Shown here in pieces: positions 25,983 through 34,327 of a stretch of DNA of 64,000 nucleotides. Numbering within the stretch: position 1 is the first letter of the stretch; every line of letters starts with the position of its first letter. Origin of the DNA: Neorhizobium lilium (lineage in GTDB: Bacteria; Pseudomonadota; Alphaproteobacteria; Rhizobiales; Rhizobiaceae); NCBI RefSeq assembly GCF_004053875.1, contig NZ_SBIP01000001.1, positions 434,001 to 498,000 of the forward strand. The letters run 5' to 3'. Made by a program: the position numbers and the translations under genes. The notes under the pieces are model-generated. The model ran no database searches. It saw only the letters and a program-made list of their open reading frames with translations, and was not told the DNA's origin.

Positions 25983-27323
25983 ATGGCCCCTGCGCCCCTG
26001 ACCCAAGCCCTAGCGCAAGTGATCATCAGTTCCGATCCGACTGCCGATGCTGCCGCAATGGCTGCCGCCCGGACGGCGATCATCGATTTCCTCGCCTGCA
26101 CGATTGCGGGCGCCGGTGACCGCACGACCGGCATCCTGGCCAAAGCCGTCGGCGCCGATTTGCCCGGCAACGCGATCCTGGTCGGAACCAGCCGACGCAC
26201 GGATCCGCTGGTTGCAGCCGTGGTCAACGGCTATGCCGGTCATGTTCTCGATTATGACGACGTCCATTCCAGCGTGCGCGGCCATCCGACGACGGTCATC
26301 ATTCCGGCCCTGCTGGCGCTTGCCGCCGAACGGGAATTCACGGCAGAGGAAATGGTGGCATCCTATGTCGTCGGCTTGGAGGCCATGGCGCGGCTGGGCC
26401 TGTCGATCGGCTCAAAGCACTACGAAAACGGCTTTCACGCAACGGCGACACTTGGGACCGTGGGTGCAGCGGCAGCGATTGCCCATCTGACGCGCTCCTC
26501 CGTCGAACGGACGGCCGTCGCGCTCGGGCTTGCGGCAACCCAGTCGTCGGGCCTGCGGCTGCAGTTCGGCTATGACGCAAAACCCTATCACGCGGGCATG
26601 GCGTCGAGGTCCGGCCTGCTCTCGGCGCGGCTGGCGGCAGCGGGTTTCGGCGGTGCGCCCGATTTCCTGGACAACCCTGTAGGGTTCCATTCGGCCTATG
26701 CTTTTGGCGCGGACAATCTTGCCGCGCTCACGCAGAACTGGGGGGTGCCATGGCAAATCGTGGCACCGGGACTGACGCTGAAAGCCTATCCGTGCTGCAC
26801 TGCCAGCCATCCGGTCGCCTCGCTCGGCATCGACCTGCATAATGAGGGCCTGCGCGCCGACGCAATCGACAGCATTACCTTCACCTATCCGCCGGGCGCC
26901 GATGCAGCATTGGTGGTGAGCAAGCCGACCAATGGCATCGAGGCCCGCTTCAGCCCCGAATATGTGTTCTCCGCGGCCCTGATCGACGGTGCCTTGCGGC
27001 TCGACCACTTTGATGACCGACCCGTGCAGCCGCGCATCATGGGGCTTGCCGAGCGGGCGAGCCGCCGCCATGACGGAAGTGCGCCCCGCATGTCGAGCGA
27101 TCCCACGACCCGGTTCGTCATTCTCGATATCGCACTGCGTGACGGCAGCACCATCACCCGCCGCTTCGATGGCCTGCCGGGTGTCACGGATCCCACGCAG
27201 AAATTTCGGGATGCGACCGCCGACAACCCCGCTTTTGCCGAGATCCCCTCGTTCGTCCGCTCCATGAGCAATGCCGCCGATCTGAACCAACTGCTGGCCT
27301 TGCTCAACCAGGACACCGTCTGA
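25983..27323 (+). CDS. MmgE/PrpD family protein (2-methylcitrate-dehydratase-like)
   Basis: A 446-residue protein of the MmgE/PrpD fold, which includes 2-methylcitrate dehydratase, cis-aconitate decarboxylase and several isomerases or dehydratases of small carboxylic acids. Family elements are AIIDFLACTIAGAGDRT, NGYAGHVLDYDDVHSSVRGHPTT (helical domain) and LKAYPCCTASHPVASLGIDL (lid domain). The ATG at 25983 has AAGGA upstream. No methylcitrate synthase or propionate genes adjoin, so a role in processing the imported amino-acid-like compound is more likely than propionate metabolism. Substrate unknown. Confidence 0.82.
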   Translation: MAPAPLTQALAQVIISSDPTADAAAMAAARTAIIDFLACTIAGAGDRTTGILAKAVGADLPGNAILVGTSRRTDPLVAAVVNGYAGHVLDYDDVHSSVRGHPTTVIIPALLALAAEREFTAEEMVASYVVGLEAMARLGLSIGSKHYENGFHATATLGTVGAAAAIAHLTRSSVERTAVALGLAATQSSGLRLQFGYDAKPYHAGMASRSGLLSARLAAAGFGGAPDFLDNPVGFHSAYAFGADNLAALTQNWGVPWQIVAPGLTLKAYPCCTASHPVASLGIDLHNEGLRADAIDSITFTYPPGADAALVVSKPTNGIEARFSPEYVFSAALIDGALRLDHFDDRPVQPRIMGLAERASRRHDGSAPRMSSDPTTRFVILDIALRDGSTITRRFDGLPGVTDPTQKFRDATADNPAFAEIPSFVRSMSNAADLNQLLALLNQDTV

Positions 27324-27347
27324 ACCTGAATGACGAAAGACCTTGCC

Positions 27348-28664
27348 ATGACCACCAAGCGACAAATCCATCTCGGCCTGTTTCTGCAGGGCGCCGGTCA
27401 CCACGTCTCCGGCTGGCGGCATCCGCGTGCCGAGGCCGGCAGCGAGAATTTCGACCTTCTGCGCCGCGTATCTCAGATCGCGGAAGCGGCAAAATTCGAT
27501 ATGGTGTTTCTGGCCGACGGCCTGACCAGTAGCCTCGACGCACATCCTTCCACGATTGCCCGCTTCGAACCCTTGACGCTGCTGGCGGCGTTGGCCGTCG
27601 TCACCGATAGAATCGGTCTGGCGGCGACATCGTCGACCACCTATGGCGAACCCTATCACACGGCGCGCGCCTTCTCCTCTATCGATCATCTGAGCCATGG
27701 GCGCGCGGCGTGGAACATCGTCACCACCTCCTATGCCCGCACCGCCAACAATTTCTCGAAGTCGCATCCGGACCATGACGAGCGTTATGCCGTCGCGGAA
27801 GAATTCGTGGATGTGGTGCGCGGCCTCTGGGACAGCTGGGACGACGACGCCTTCATCAAGGACAAGCAGAGCGGCGTCTACGCCGATCCCGCCAAGCTTC
27901 ATGTGCTAGATCACAACGGTAAATATTACTCGGTCAAAGGCCCGCTCAACATCCCGCGTTCGCCGCAGGGACATCCGATCCTGATCCAGGCCGGGTCTTC
28001 CGGCCCCGGCCAGGACCTCGCGGCGCGCACGGCCGACGTGGTGTTTACCGCCCAGCAAAGCCTTGAGGAGGCGCAGGCTTTTTACAAGAGCCTGAAGGAG
28101 CGGGTCGTTCGTGCCGGCCGCCAGCCCGACGACGTTGCGGTCATGCCCGGCTTCCTGCCGGTGATCGGGCGCACGGCCAAAGAGGCGGAGGAAAAGCTGG
28201 CCGAGCTTGACCAGTGGACGGACCTCAAGAGCGCCATGCCGCTGCTTGAGGAACGGATAGGCCACAGCCTAGCCGACTACGATCCCGACGGCCCGCTGCC
28301 GGACCTGCCGATCTCCGATCAGCTGCGCAGTCGGGCGGAACTGCTGACCGCGCTTGCACGACGCGAGAACCTGACGATCCGCCAGCTGGCGCTGCGCGTT
28401 GCAGCCGGTCGCGGTCATCATGTCGTGCTCGGCACCCCGGTCGAAATCGCCGACCGCATGCAGGAATGGTTCGAAGGCCGCGCCGCCGACGGCTTTAACG
28501 TCATGCCGCCCTTCTTCCCGGAAGGGCTCGAAGATTTCACCCAGCTCGTCGTGCCGATCCTGCAGGAGCGCGGACTGTTCCGCACCGAGTACGAGGGCAC
28601 GACACTGCGCGACCATCTCGGACTGGCGCGGCCTCAGCTGCGGTCCGTTCAAAGCAACTGGTGA
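27348..28664 (+). CDS. LLM-class monooxygenase, NtaA/SnaA/DszA family
   Basis: A 438-residue FMN-dependent monooxygenase of the family that includes nitrilotriacetate monooxygenase NtaA, pristinamycin synthase SnaA and DBT-sulfone monooxygenase DszA. Diagnostic parts: FLQGAGHHVSGWRHP at the N-terminus, FDMVFLADGLTS, LSHGRAAWNIVTTSYARTANNF and HPILIQAGSSGPGQDLAARTADVVF. The start could be 27330 or 27348; neither has a strong ribosome site and I prefer 27348. It is the last gene of the ABC/MmgE operon, so it probably oxygenates the imported substrate at an N- or S-bearing carbon. Confidence 0.85.
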   Translation: MTTKRQIHLGLFLQGAGHHVSGWRHPRAEAGSENFDLLRRVSQIAEAAKFDMVFLADGLTSSLDAHPSTIARFEPLTLLAALAVVTDRIGLAATSSTTYGEPYHTARAFSSIDHLSHGRAAWNIVTTSYARTANNFSKSHPDHDERYAVAEEFVDVVRGLWDSWDDDAFIKDKQSGVYADPAKLHVLDHNGKYYSVKGPLNIPRSPQGHPILIQAGSSGPGQDLAARTADVVFTAQQSLEEAQAFYKSLKERVVRAGRQPDDVAVMPGFLPVIGRTAKEAEEKLAELDQWTDLKSAMPLLEERIGHSLADYDPDGPLPDLPISDQLRSRAELLTALARRENLTIRQLALRVAAGRGHHVVLGTPVEIADRMQEWFEGRAADGFNVMPPFFPEGLEDFTQLVVPILQERGLFRTEYEGTTLRDHLGLARPQLRSVQSNW

Positions 28665-28666
28665 AG

Positions 28667-28831
28667 TCAGCGCGTGGGTGCTTCGGATCCGCTGAGATAG
28701 AAATATGCCCATACCGCTGCAAGCACTGCAACGAGGGCGAGGAGCGTCAGCAGGCGGCGCAGCCATAGTGGCATGTGCCGTAGCTGCTTCGGCGGCTTGG
28801 GACGCTGGAACTTTATGACATTATCGCTCAT
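28667..28831 (-). CDS. Small single-pass membrane protein
   Basis: A 54-residue protein with a basic, Pro-rich cytoplasmic N-terminus (NVIKFQRPKPPKQLRHMP) and one C-terminal transmembrane helix (LLTLLALVAVLAAVWAYFYL). The frame is open up to 28996, but the ATG at 28831 gives the sensible protein start. It ends three bases from the convergent LLM gene. Function is unknown; small proteins of this shape occur widely in rhizobia. Confidence 0.6.
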   Translation of the reverse strand: MSDNVIKFQRPKPPKQLRHMPLWLRRLLTLLALVAVLAAVWAYFYLSGSEAPTR

Positions 28832-29194
28832 GCCTTGTCTTAACCGAGCATCGCAGCGGCGCCAATACGGAATTGGCGCGGACGCGGTTTCGCTCTGCGT
28901 CTGAAACCTGTCCTTGCTGTCTTTCTGCGGTGCGAGACCTGTTGAAACACGAGTTCTCCCCTCCTCGCGCCAACCTATGCCAATGCTCACATCCATGGCT
29001 AAATAGCCTTTGAACCGAACAAGCGGTTGACGCTCCGGCGCTTGCGGTGTATCAAGAACCCATCGATACTTTGTTTGCCGGTCTTTGTTTTTGCTGCGCC
29101 TTGTGCCTCTTGACGAACTTTCCCTCTCAAAAGTCGAAAAACCATCGTGCGTCGCCCGGTGGGATATTAATCTTTGCTATGAAAAGGGTTCGTT
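28832..29194. other. Intergenic region with cspA promoter and long leader
   Basis: No gene is visible in these 363 bases. The right half is the promoter and about 130-base untranslated leader of the cold-shock gene. The leader becomes AT-rich toward the start codon, ending in AAAAGGG as ribosome site. Confidence 0.5.
29027..29055 (+). promoter_or_regulatory. Sigma-70-type promoter for cspA
   Basis: A -35 element TTGACG (29027-29032) and a -10 element TATCAA (29050-29055) are separated by exactly 17 bases. The predicted transcript starts near 29062 and has about 130 untranslated bases, as expected for a cold-shock mRNA. Confidence 0.5.
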
Positions 29195-29404
29195 ATGGCC
29201 ACTGGCACAGTTAAATGGTTCAACGCCACCAAAGGCTTCGGCTTCATTCAGCCTGACGACGGCAGCGCCGACGTTTTCGTTCACATCTCTGCTGTCGAAC
29301 GCGCCGGCATGAGCTCGATCGTTGAGGGCCAGAAGCTCTCCTTCCAGCTCGAGCAGGACCGCAAGTCGGGCAAGATGTCCGCAGGCCAGCTTCAGGCCGC
29401 TTAA
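29195..29404 (+). CDS. cspA: Cold-shock protein, CspA family
   Basis: A 69-residue single cold-shock domain. The nucleic-acid-binding motifs RNP1 (KGFGFIQPD) and RNP2 (VFVHISAV) are intact, so it should bind single-stranded RNA and DNA as an RNA chaperone. It is preceded by a long leader and followed by a clear hairpin terminator at 29459, then by the DUF6481 gene. Confidence 0.95.
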   Translation: MATGTVKWFNATKGFGFIQPDDGSADVFVHISAVERAGMSSIVEGQKLSFQLEQDRKSGKMSAGQLQAA

Positions 29405-29458
29405 GCTTTTAGCCACCCCATGACCACGGATGTACCGGCATGGCGGCAAAAAGATTTC

Positions 29459-29486
29459 AAAGGCCAGGCATATGTCTGGCCTTTTT
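29459..29486 (+). terminator. Rho-independent terminator after cspA
   Basis: AAAGGCCAG (29459-29467) pairs with CTGGCCTTT (29476-29484) across an eight-base loop and runs into a T-tract. The stem is perfect, making this the best terminator in the window. Confidence 0.85.
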
Positions 29487-29585
29487 CCATTTTGAGCAAC
29501 TGGCTCCGTCCATGGATGACATGGTAATACGCCAGACACGATCGGCCTCTAAGAGGGGCTACCCACATCGGATAGGGACACTATA

Positions 29586-29966
29586 TTGAGACATCCTAAC
29601 GACAATAGCTTTGCCGAGCGCCGCAAAACTGCGGATAATGCCAAGCGCGAGCTTTTGACGAAATTTGCATCCGCGCCGAAGGCGACTGATCCTGGAATGC
29701 AGGAACGCCTGGCAGCTCGCGAGGCCGTCGCCGCAGCAAGAACCGCCCGCCGCGCAGAGCGCGAAGCCCTCAAGGCGGCTGAAAATGAACGCCTTCTCCG
29801 TGAGGCAGCTGAGGCCGCTGCTGCTGCCGAAGCGCAGGATCGGGCCGAGGCAGAGGCACGGCAGGCGGAAATCAACGACCGCGTTTCACGCGTCGTCGCT
29901 GATGAAGCTGAACGCAAGGCCGAACGCGATCGCCGTTATGCGGCACGCAAGGCCCGTAGAGCCTGA
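29586..29966 (+). CDS. DUF6481-type charged helical protein
   Basis: A 126-residue protein made almost wholly of Ala, Arg, Glu and Lys helices (EREALKAAENERLL, DEAERKAERDRRYAARKARRA), predicted to be a highly charged coiled coil. It starts from TTG with NSFAERRKTADNAKRELL as the conserved N-terminus. It matches the small DUF6481 proteins that commonly follow cspA in rhizobia. The function is not known; RNA or ribosome association is a guess from charge and neighbour. Confidence 0.75.
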   Translation: MRHPNDNSFAERRKTADNAKRELLTKFASAPKATDPGMQERLAAREAVAAARTARRAEREALKAAENERLLREAAEAAAAAEAQDRAEAEARQAEINDRVSRVVADEAERKAERDRRYAARKARRA

Positions 29967-30039
29967 CGGTCATATGTCTGGGAGTGGGGTCTAGCCTGCT
30001 TCGGTGCCGCTCATCGCGGCCGGAAAGGGATTGGATTTC

Positions 30040-31080
30040 ATGAACGCCCATGCCCGCGCAATCGAGCCGCCTTTGCATGACGATGCCGGTGCTTGGCTTA
30101 AAATCCTGGCCAAATACCGGCAGCCGCGGCCAGCCCGTAGCGTCTTCGAGCTTCTCGTCACCGTGCTGCCCTTGGCCGCTTTCTGGGCGGGGGCGTATAT
30201 CTCCATCGCATACGGATTCTGGCTAGGATTGATCCTGGTTCTCCCGGCCGCCGCATTCCTGCTCCGGCTGTTCATGATCCAGCACGACTGCGGGCACGGC
30301 TCCTTCTTCGCCCGGCGGCAGCTAGACACATGGACGGGGCGTACGCTCGGCGTCCTGACACTTACCCCTTATGATTACTGGCGCCGCGCACATGCGGCCC
30401 ATCATGCCTCGGCCGGCAATCTCGATGAACGCGGCGTGGGCGACATCACGACACTCACGGTGGCTGAGTATCAAGCCCTCAATTGGTCCGGGCGTCTGGG
30501 CTACCGCCTTTACCGGCATCCGTTGGTAATGTTCGGCATCGGCCCGACCTGGCTCTTCCTTTTCAAGCACCGCCTGCCCTTCGGCATGATGACATCAGGC
30601 GCGCTGCCTTGGGTGTCCACCATGGCCACCAATCTGGCAATTGCCGTGCTTGCGGCTTTGTTGATCTGGGCTGTCGGCCTCGTTCCTTTCCTGGTCGTTC
30701 ATCTGCCCGTCGTATTACTGGCCGCCGCCGCCGGCGTCTGGCTTTTCTACGTGCAGCACCAGTTCGAGGAGACGCACTGGTCGAAGACGGACGACTGGCA
30801 GTTTCCGGAAGCCGCCCTGCATGGCGCCTCCCATTATGACCTGCCCTTGGTGCTTCGCTGGCTCACCGGCAATATCGGCGTCCATCATGTGCACCACCTG
30901 TCGAGCAGAATACCTTACTACAGGCTCCCGGAGGTGCTGCGCGACCACCCGGAACTGGCGGGGATCGGCCGCATAACCCTCCTGCAGAGCTTGCATTGCG
31001 TCCGGCTCGTGCTGTGGGACGAGAAAATCGGCAAGCTCGTATCCTTCCGCGATGCCGCAAAGACAGCCACCCGCGGTTAG
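30040..31080 (+). CDS. Membrane fatty acid desaturase
   Basis: A 346-residue integral-membrane di-iron desaturase. All three histidine boxes are present: HDCGH (about residue 84), HAAHH (about 120) and HHVHH (about 285), with paired membrane segments between them. It introduces a double bond in acyl chains of membrane lipids. The ATG at 30040 is preceded by GGAAAGGG; a GTG at 30004 in the same frame is less likely. Location near cspA fits membrane adaptation to cold, but they are separate units. Confidence 0.9.
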   Translation: MNAHARAIEPPLHDDAGAWLKILAKYRQPRPARSVFELLVTVLPLAAFWAGAYISIAYGFWLGLILVLPAAAFLLRLFMIQHDCGHGSFFARRQLDTWTGRTLGVLTLTPYDYWRRAHAAHHASAGNLDERGVGDITTLTVAEYQALNWSGRLGYRLYRHPLVMFGIGPTWLFLFKHRLPFGMMTSGALPWVSTMATNLAIAVLAALLIWAVGLVPFLVVHLPVVLLAAAAGVWLFYVQHQFEETHWSKTDDWQFPEAALHGASHYDLPLVLRWLTGNIGVHHVHHLSSRIPYYRLPEVLRDHPELAGIGRITLLQSLHCVRLVLWDEKIGKLVSFRDAAKTATRG

Positions 31081-31113
31081 GACCAATCGACATTCCAGTT
31101 CGCGCGTGGCGCT

Positions 31114-32013
31114 TCAAGGGCGACGAAGGGAATGGATTTCGGCGATATAGCCTCCGGGAAAGCTCACCATGGCAGCGGCGCGTCCGTCCGAATCATAGGG
31201 ACCCGCTAGGAGCTTCGCGCCGCTCTTTTCAGCACGCGCAAGCGTATCCGTCAGTTGGTCGGTCTCATACCCTGTGACCTCGTGGCCATAAGGGAACGGC
31301 AGGTGGCCATCGGTCACCAGCAGAACCATCTTGCCGAAGTTCGAATCGATACGGATGCGCCGGAATGTGTAGTCGGGCCGTCCGATCTCCACTCCCGCCG
31401 CATCCTTGTCGTCCGACACGACTTTCCCACCGGAGAACTTCAGGAAGGCTTCCGTGAAAGCTGAAGCGGCATCCGGTGAAAGATAGACACGGTTTTCCGG
31501 CACTGTCTTCAGCGGCTCATAATTCGGCTTTGTATTGTGCCAATAGAGCTGCATGTTGACGCCGCCCGGCCACTGAACCACCGCGTCGCGGCCGATCGGA
31601 TCGGGAAATGGCGCGACCGTGAGGATCGCGCCTGCAGCACGCGCAGCCTCGACGGCCTTGTCGAAATCCGTCACCAGAAATCCGTTTCGCTCCTTCCCGA
31701 AAGGAGCGGGAATCGGCGTCTTGAAGCCGAAGAGCGAAACCGTGCCTGCTGGTGTCTGGACAAGCTGCGAACTCGTGCTGCTCGGCGTCGGAGTAACCGT
31801 AACAACCACCTGCTTTGTACTTGCTCCGCCGAACGTCTCGGTAAAGCTCTTGACGAACTGGTCGATGTCATCAGGCGCAACATAGACATGCGTCGTATCG
31901 TATTGCGGACCCACACTATATGCAGGATCGGCGAAGGCCGGCCGATCCGCCAGGAGCGCCGAGGAAAAAGAGACTGCAAGAACGGCGAAAGCCGATATGC
32001 GTTTGTTGGGCAT
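31114..32013 (-). CDS. Exported VOC/glyoxalase-fold protein
   Basis: A 299-residue protein with a Sec signal peptide (KRISAFAVLAVSFSSALLADRPAFA) and two vicinal-oxygen-chelate repeats: YDTTHVYVAPDDIDQFVKSF and later NRVYLSPDAASAFTEAFLKF. VOC proteins are usually cytoplasmic, so the leader is unusual. The upstream frame to 32193 is open, but the signal peptide fixes the start at 32013, where GGAA lies just upstream. It follows an XapX gene on the same strand. Metal ligands and substrate are not evident. Confidence 0.72.
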   Translation of the reverse strand: MPNKRISAFAVLAVSFSSALLADRPAFADPAYSVGPQYDTTHVYVAPDDIDQFVKSFTETFGGASTKQVVVTVTPTPSSTSSQLVQTPAGTVSLFGFKTPIPAPFGKERNGFLVTDFDKAVEAARAAGAILTVAPFPDPIGRDAVVQWPGGVNMQLYWHNTKPNYEPLKTVPENRVYLSPDAASAFTEAFLKFSGGKVVSDDKDAAGVEIGRPDYTFRRIRIDSNFGKMVLLVTDGHLPFPYGHEVTGYETDQLTDTLARAEKSGAKLLAGPYDSDGRAAAMVSFPGGYIAEIHSLRRP

Positions 32014-32111
32014 ATTGTTGTTCCGTTTTTCAAAAATTGCGGCGACATCGAACTTGGAAGCGCCCGCCACGTGCATGGCGAGGCTTGCGGGCATGAACAT
32101 CCGCTCAGGCC

Positions 32112-32375
32112 TCAGTCCTTCCTTGATGAATCCGGGCTGTGCTTGGCGCCCGGAAGATGGCCGAACATATGCGGTTTGACGTGATTGAACCATGACACTG
32201 CAGCCGGTTCTCTGTTGATCATCCCCCTGGCGAACGGGACGATCTGCTCTCCGAACAGTATCCCGAGCAGACCGACGAGTGCCACCAGCGGCGGCGCGGG
32301 CGACTGCACGCCGAGAAGGCTGTAGATCACTCCGACCAGGAGGCCGGCAATCAGCGATATGACGTAGGTTTTCAT
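32112..32375 (-). CDS. XapX domain membrane protein (DUF1427)
   Basis: An 87-residue protein with two hydrophobic helices in the XapX pattern (TYVISLIAGLLVGVIYSLLG and PPLVALVGLLGILFGEQ) and a hydrophilic tail. XapX proteins are small inner-membrane proteins of uncertain function, often beside detoxification genes. The ATG at 32375 is preferred over the open frame to 32429. It precedes the exported VOC gene by 98 bases. Confidence 0.75.
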   Translation of the reverse strand: MKTYVISLIAGLLVGVIYSLLGVQSPAPPLVALVGLLGILFGEQIVPFARGMINREPAAVSWFNHVKPHMFGHLPGAKHSPDSSRKD

Positions 32376-32523
32376 GAGCGATGGCCCGATCGTGGAAAAG
32401 AAATGCAAAGACAGGATGGGCAAAAACATGCGCTTGTTCTTGTCTGTTTATCGGCCTTTTGCATTGTTCGACTGAACTTCACGCCGCACACGCTCCCCTA
32501 TCAAGGCTTCGCTGGTCCATTCG

Positions 32524-34104
32524 TTACTGGCGGTTTTCCGCGGCGAGTTCCTGAAGATCCAGCTCCCGTTCCAGCCGCCGCATGACGCTGTCGTGGATTT
32601 CGCCGGTGCCGCGCATCTTCAGGATCTCCGCACGGCCCGCATGAATGGCCTGCAGCACAGCCTCGAAATGGGCCGACTTGATCACGTCATGCGTGACGCG
32701 ATCCGCTTCGTAGTGGGAGGCAACTTCGGCCCGGTGCTTGTATTGCTCCAGCAATCTCGGATGAGCCTGCGTGCCATCCGTGTTGCGCGACAGCCGCTGA
32801 ACCGCCTGGTATTGCGCCTGCGCGACCCGGCGCCAAGCATTAGCTTCGTTTTCTGCAATCGTTTGCTGTTCGTCCAGATTTCCGATCTTCAGGAGAGAGA
32901 CCAGAGCTCCGAGCGTCGTCCCTTGTAGAAGCACGGTCACCACGATGACGGCGAAAGCTGCCACAAGAACGATATCGCGTCCCGGCATTTGCATCGGAAG
33001 CGAAAGCGCGCCGGCAAGCGTGACCACGCCTCGCATTCCGGCCCAACTGATGACAGTCGCAGTCGCGAGCGAAGATGCTTCGCCGGATAGGCGGGATAGC
33101 GGGACAAATCGGCGGACGACGCCTGAGCCCAGGAGCCACACAAAGCGGGCGACGATGACAACGACGACGATGCCGGCGATCGGCAGGGCAAGTTCCGCGA
33201 TACCCTCCCGCAATCCCCCGATCCTGTCCAAGACACCGCGCAACGACAGCCCTATCAGGATGAAGAGCAGTGATTCAAGCAGGAAGGCGAGCGCACGCCA
33301 GAAGGCATGCGTGCGAATCCTGGTTGCCGCGCTGAAGGCTTCGTGCTGATGCCAGCCCAGCAGAAGGCCTGTCGTCACCGTAGATAGAACCCCCGAGCTG
33401 TGCAGTCGTTCTGCAGCGATGTAGGAAAGTGCCGTCAAGATAAGCGTGGCCGTGATGATCAGCTCGCTTTCTCGCAGCCTTCGGATCACGAACAATCCGA
33501 GCCAGCCGGCAAGGAGACCGACAAGCACGCCCCCTATCGTTTCCCATGCAAAGGAGCCGATGGCCTCCGACAGGCTGAAACTGCCGGTCAGGGCCGCGGC
33601 GACGGCAAAGCGAAAAAGGACGAGGCCGCTGGCGTCGTTGACCAGGCTCTCCCCTTCCAGAAGCGCCGTGATCCGGCTTGGCAAGTGCAGCCTCTCAAGA
33701 ACCGCAGCTGCGGAGACAGCATCGGGTGGTGCGACAATGGCGCCGAGCGCGAACCCCACGGCCCAGGGAAACTGCGGGAACAGAAGATGGAAGACGACGC
33801 CGACGCTGAAAGTGGTAAACGCAACGGCCCCCAGAGCGAGCGAGGCTATGCCGACAAAATAACGCTTGAAGTCTCGCCAGACGGTGAAATAGGCGCTGTG
33901 CATCAGAAGAGGCGGCAGAAAGATCGTCAGGATCACTTCGGGCGCGATCTCGATGGTTGGCACGCCCGGGATCAGGGCAAGCACGATGCCGCCCACGATC
34001 AGGGCTGCTGCGGGAGGCAAATTCAGTCGCCGCGCCGCAAGCTCCAACACGATGGTAAGGCCAAGCAGGAAGATCACGAACTCGTAAGCGGATTGTGGCG
34101 ACAT
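32524..34104 (-). CDS. Na+/H+ antiporter, CPA1 family
   Basis: A 526-residue inner-membrane cation/proton exchanger with about twelve helices. The core ion-binding region appears as ALGAIVAPPDAVSAAAVLERLHLP and LLEGESLVNDASGLVLFRFAVA (the ND motif of CPA1), plus SWAGMRGVVTLAGALSLP further on. A cytoplasmic C-terminal tail of about 110 charged residues may be regulatory. It is divergent from poxB. Confidence 0.92.
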   Translation of the reverse strand: MSPQSAYEFVIFLLGLTIVLELAARRLNLPPAAALIVGGIVLALIPGVPTIEIAPEVILTIFLPPLLMHSAYFTVWRDFKRYFVGIASLALGAVAFTTFSVGVVFHLLFPQFPWAVGFALGAIVAPPDAVSAAAVLERLHLPSRITALLEGESLVNDASGLVLFRFAVAAALTGSFSLSEAIGSFAWETIGGVLVGLLAGWLGLFVIRRLRESELIITATLILTALSYIAAERLHSSGVLSTVTTGLLLGWHQHEAFSAATRIRTHAFWRALAFLLESLLFILIGLSLRGVLDRIGGLREGIAELALPIAGIVVVVIVARFVWLLGSGVVRRFVPLSRLSGEASSLATATVISWAGMRGVVTLAGALSLPMQMPGRDIVLVAAFAVIVVTVLLQGTTLGALVSLLKIGNLDEQQTIAENEANAWRRVAQAQYQAVQRLSRNTDGTQAHPRLLEQYKHRAEVASHYEADRVTHDVIKSAHFEAVLQAIHAGRAEILKMRGTGEIHDSVMRRLERELDLQELAAENRQ

Positions 34105-34180
34105 GGGTTTTCCGGTGGGTCAAGGAACTTGTGATGGTCGCATAACAAGAACCCTTTTGCTTGGACAATATACCTGTCTT

Positions 34181-34222
34181 GGTGCCGGGGCTGGCACCGT
34201 CCGATGTGTCGCCTTCGGACAC
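34181..34222. other. Two tandem inverted repeats between antiporter and poxB
   Basis: GGTGCC/GGCACC (34181-34186, 34193-34198) and GTGTC/GACAC (34206-34210, 34218-34222) can form consecutive small hairpins in the 223-base divergent region. No T-run follows, so regulatory sites are more likely than terminators. Nothing else is recognisable. Confidence 0.35.
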
Positions 34223-34284
34223 GATAACCATGTGAAGCTGAGGCCATCCAACTTCAGGATTTTGTGACAAGATTTCCCTTCATT

Positions 34285-34320
34285 CTCCATCTACCTTCGA
34301 GAGATAGAAAAGAGATGGAG
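34285..34320 (+). promoter_or_regulatory. Hairpin that would mask the poxB ribosome-binding site
   Basis: CTCCATCT (34285-34292) is perfectly complementary to AGATGGAG (34313-34320) across a 20-base loop. The downstream arm contains GGAG seven bases before the ATG at 34328, so folding would hide the ribosome site. This is a structural prediction only. Confidence 0.45.
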
Positions 34321-34327
34321 CCTTTGC

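Noticed and set aside
26412-27902. 496-codon minus-strand frame across MmgE/PrpD and the LLM gene
   Set aside because: It spans two clear plus-strand genes and shows no recognisable domain.
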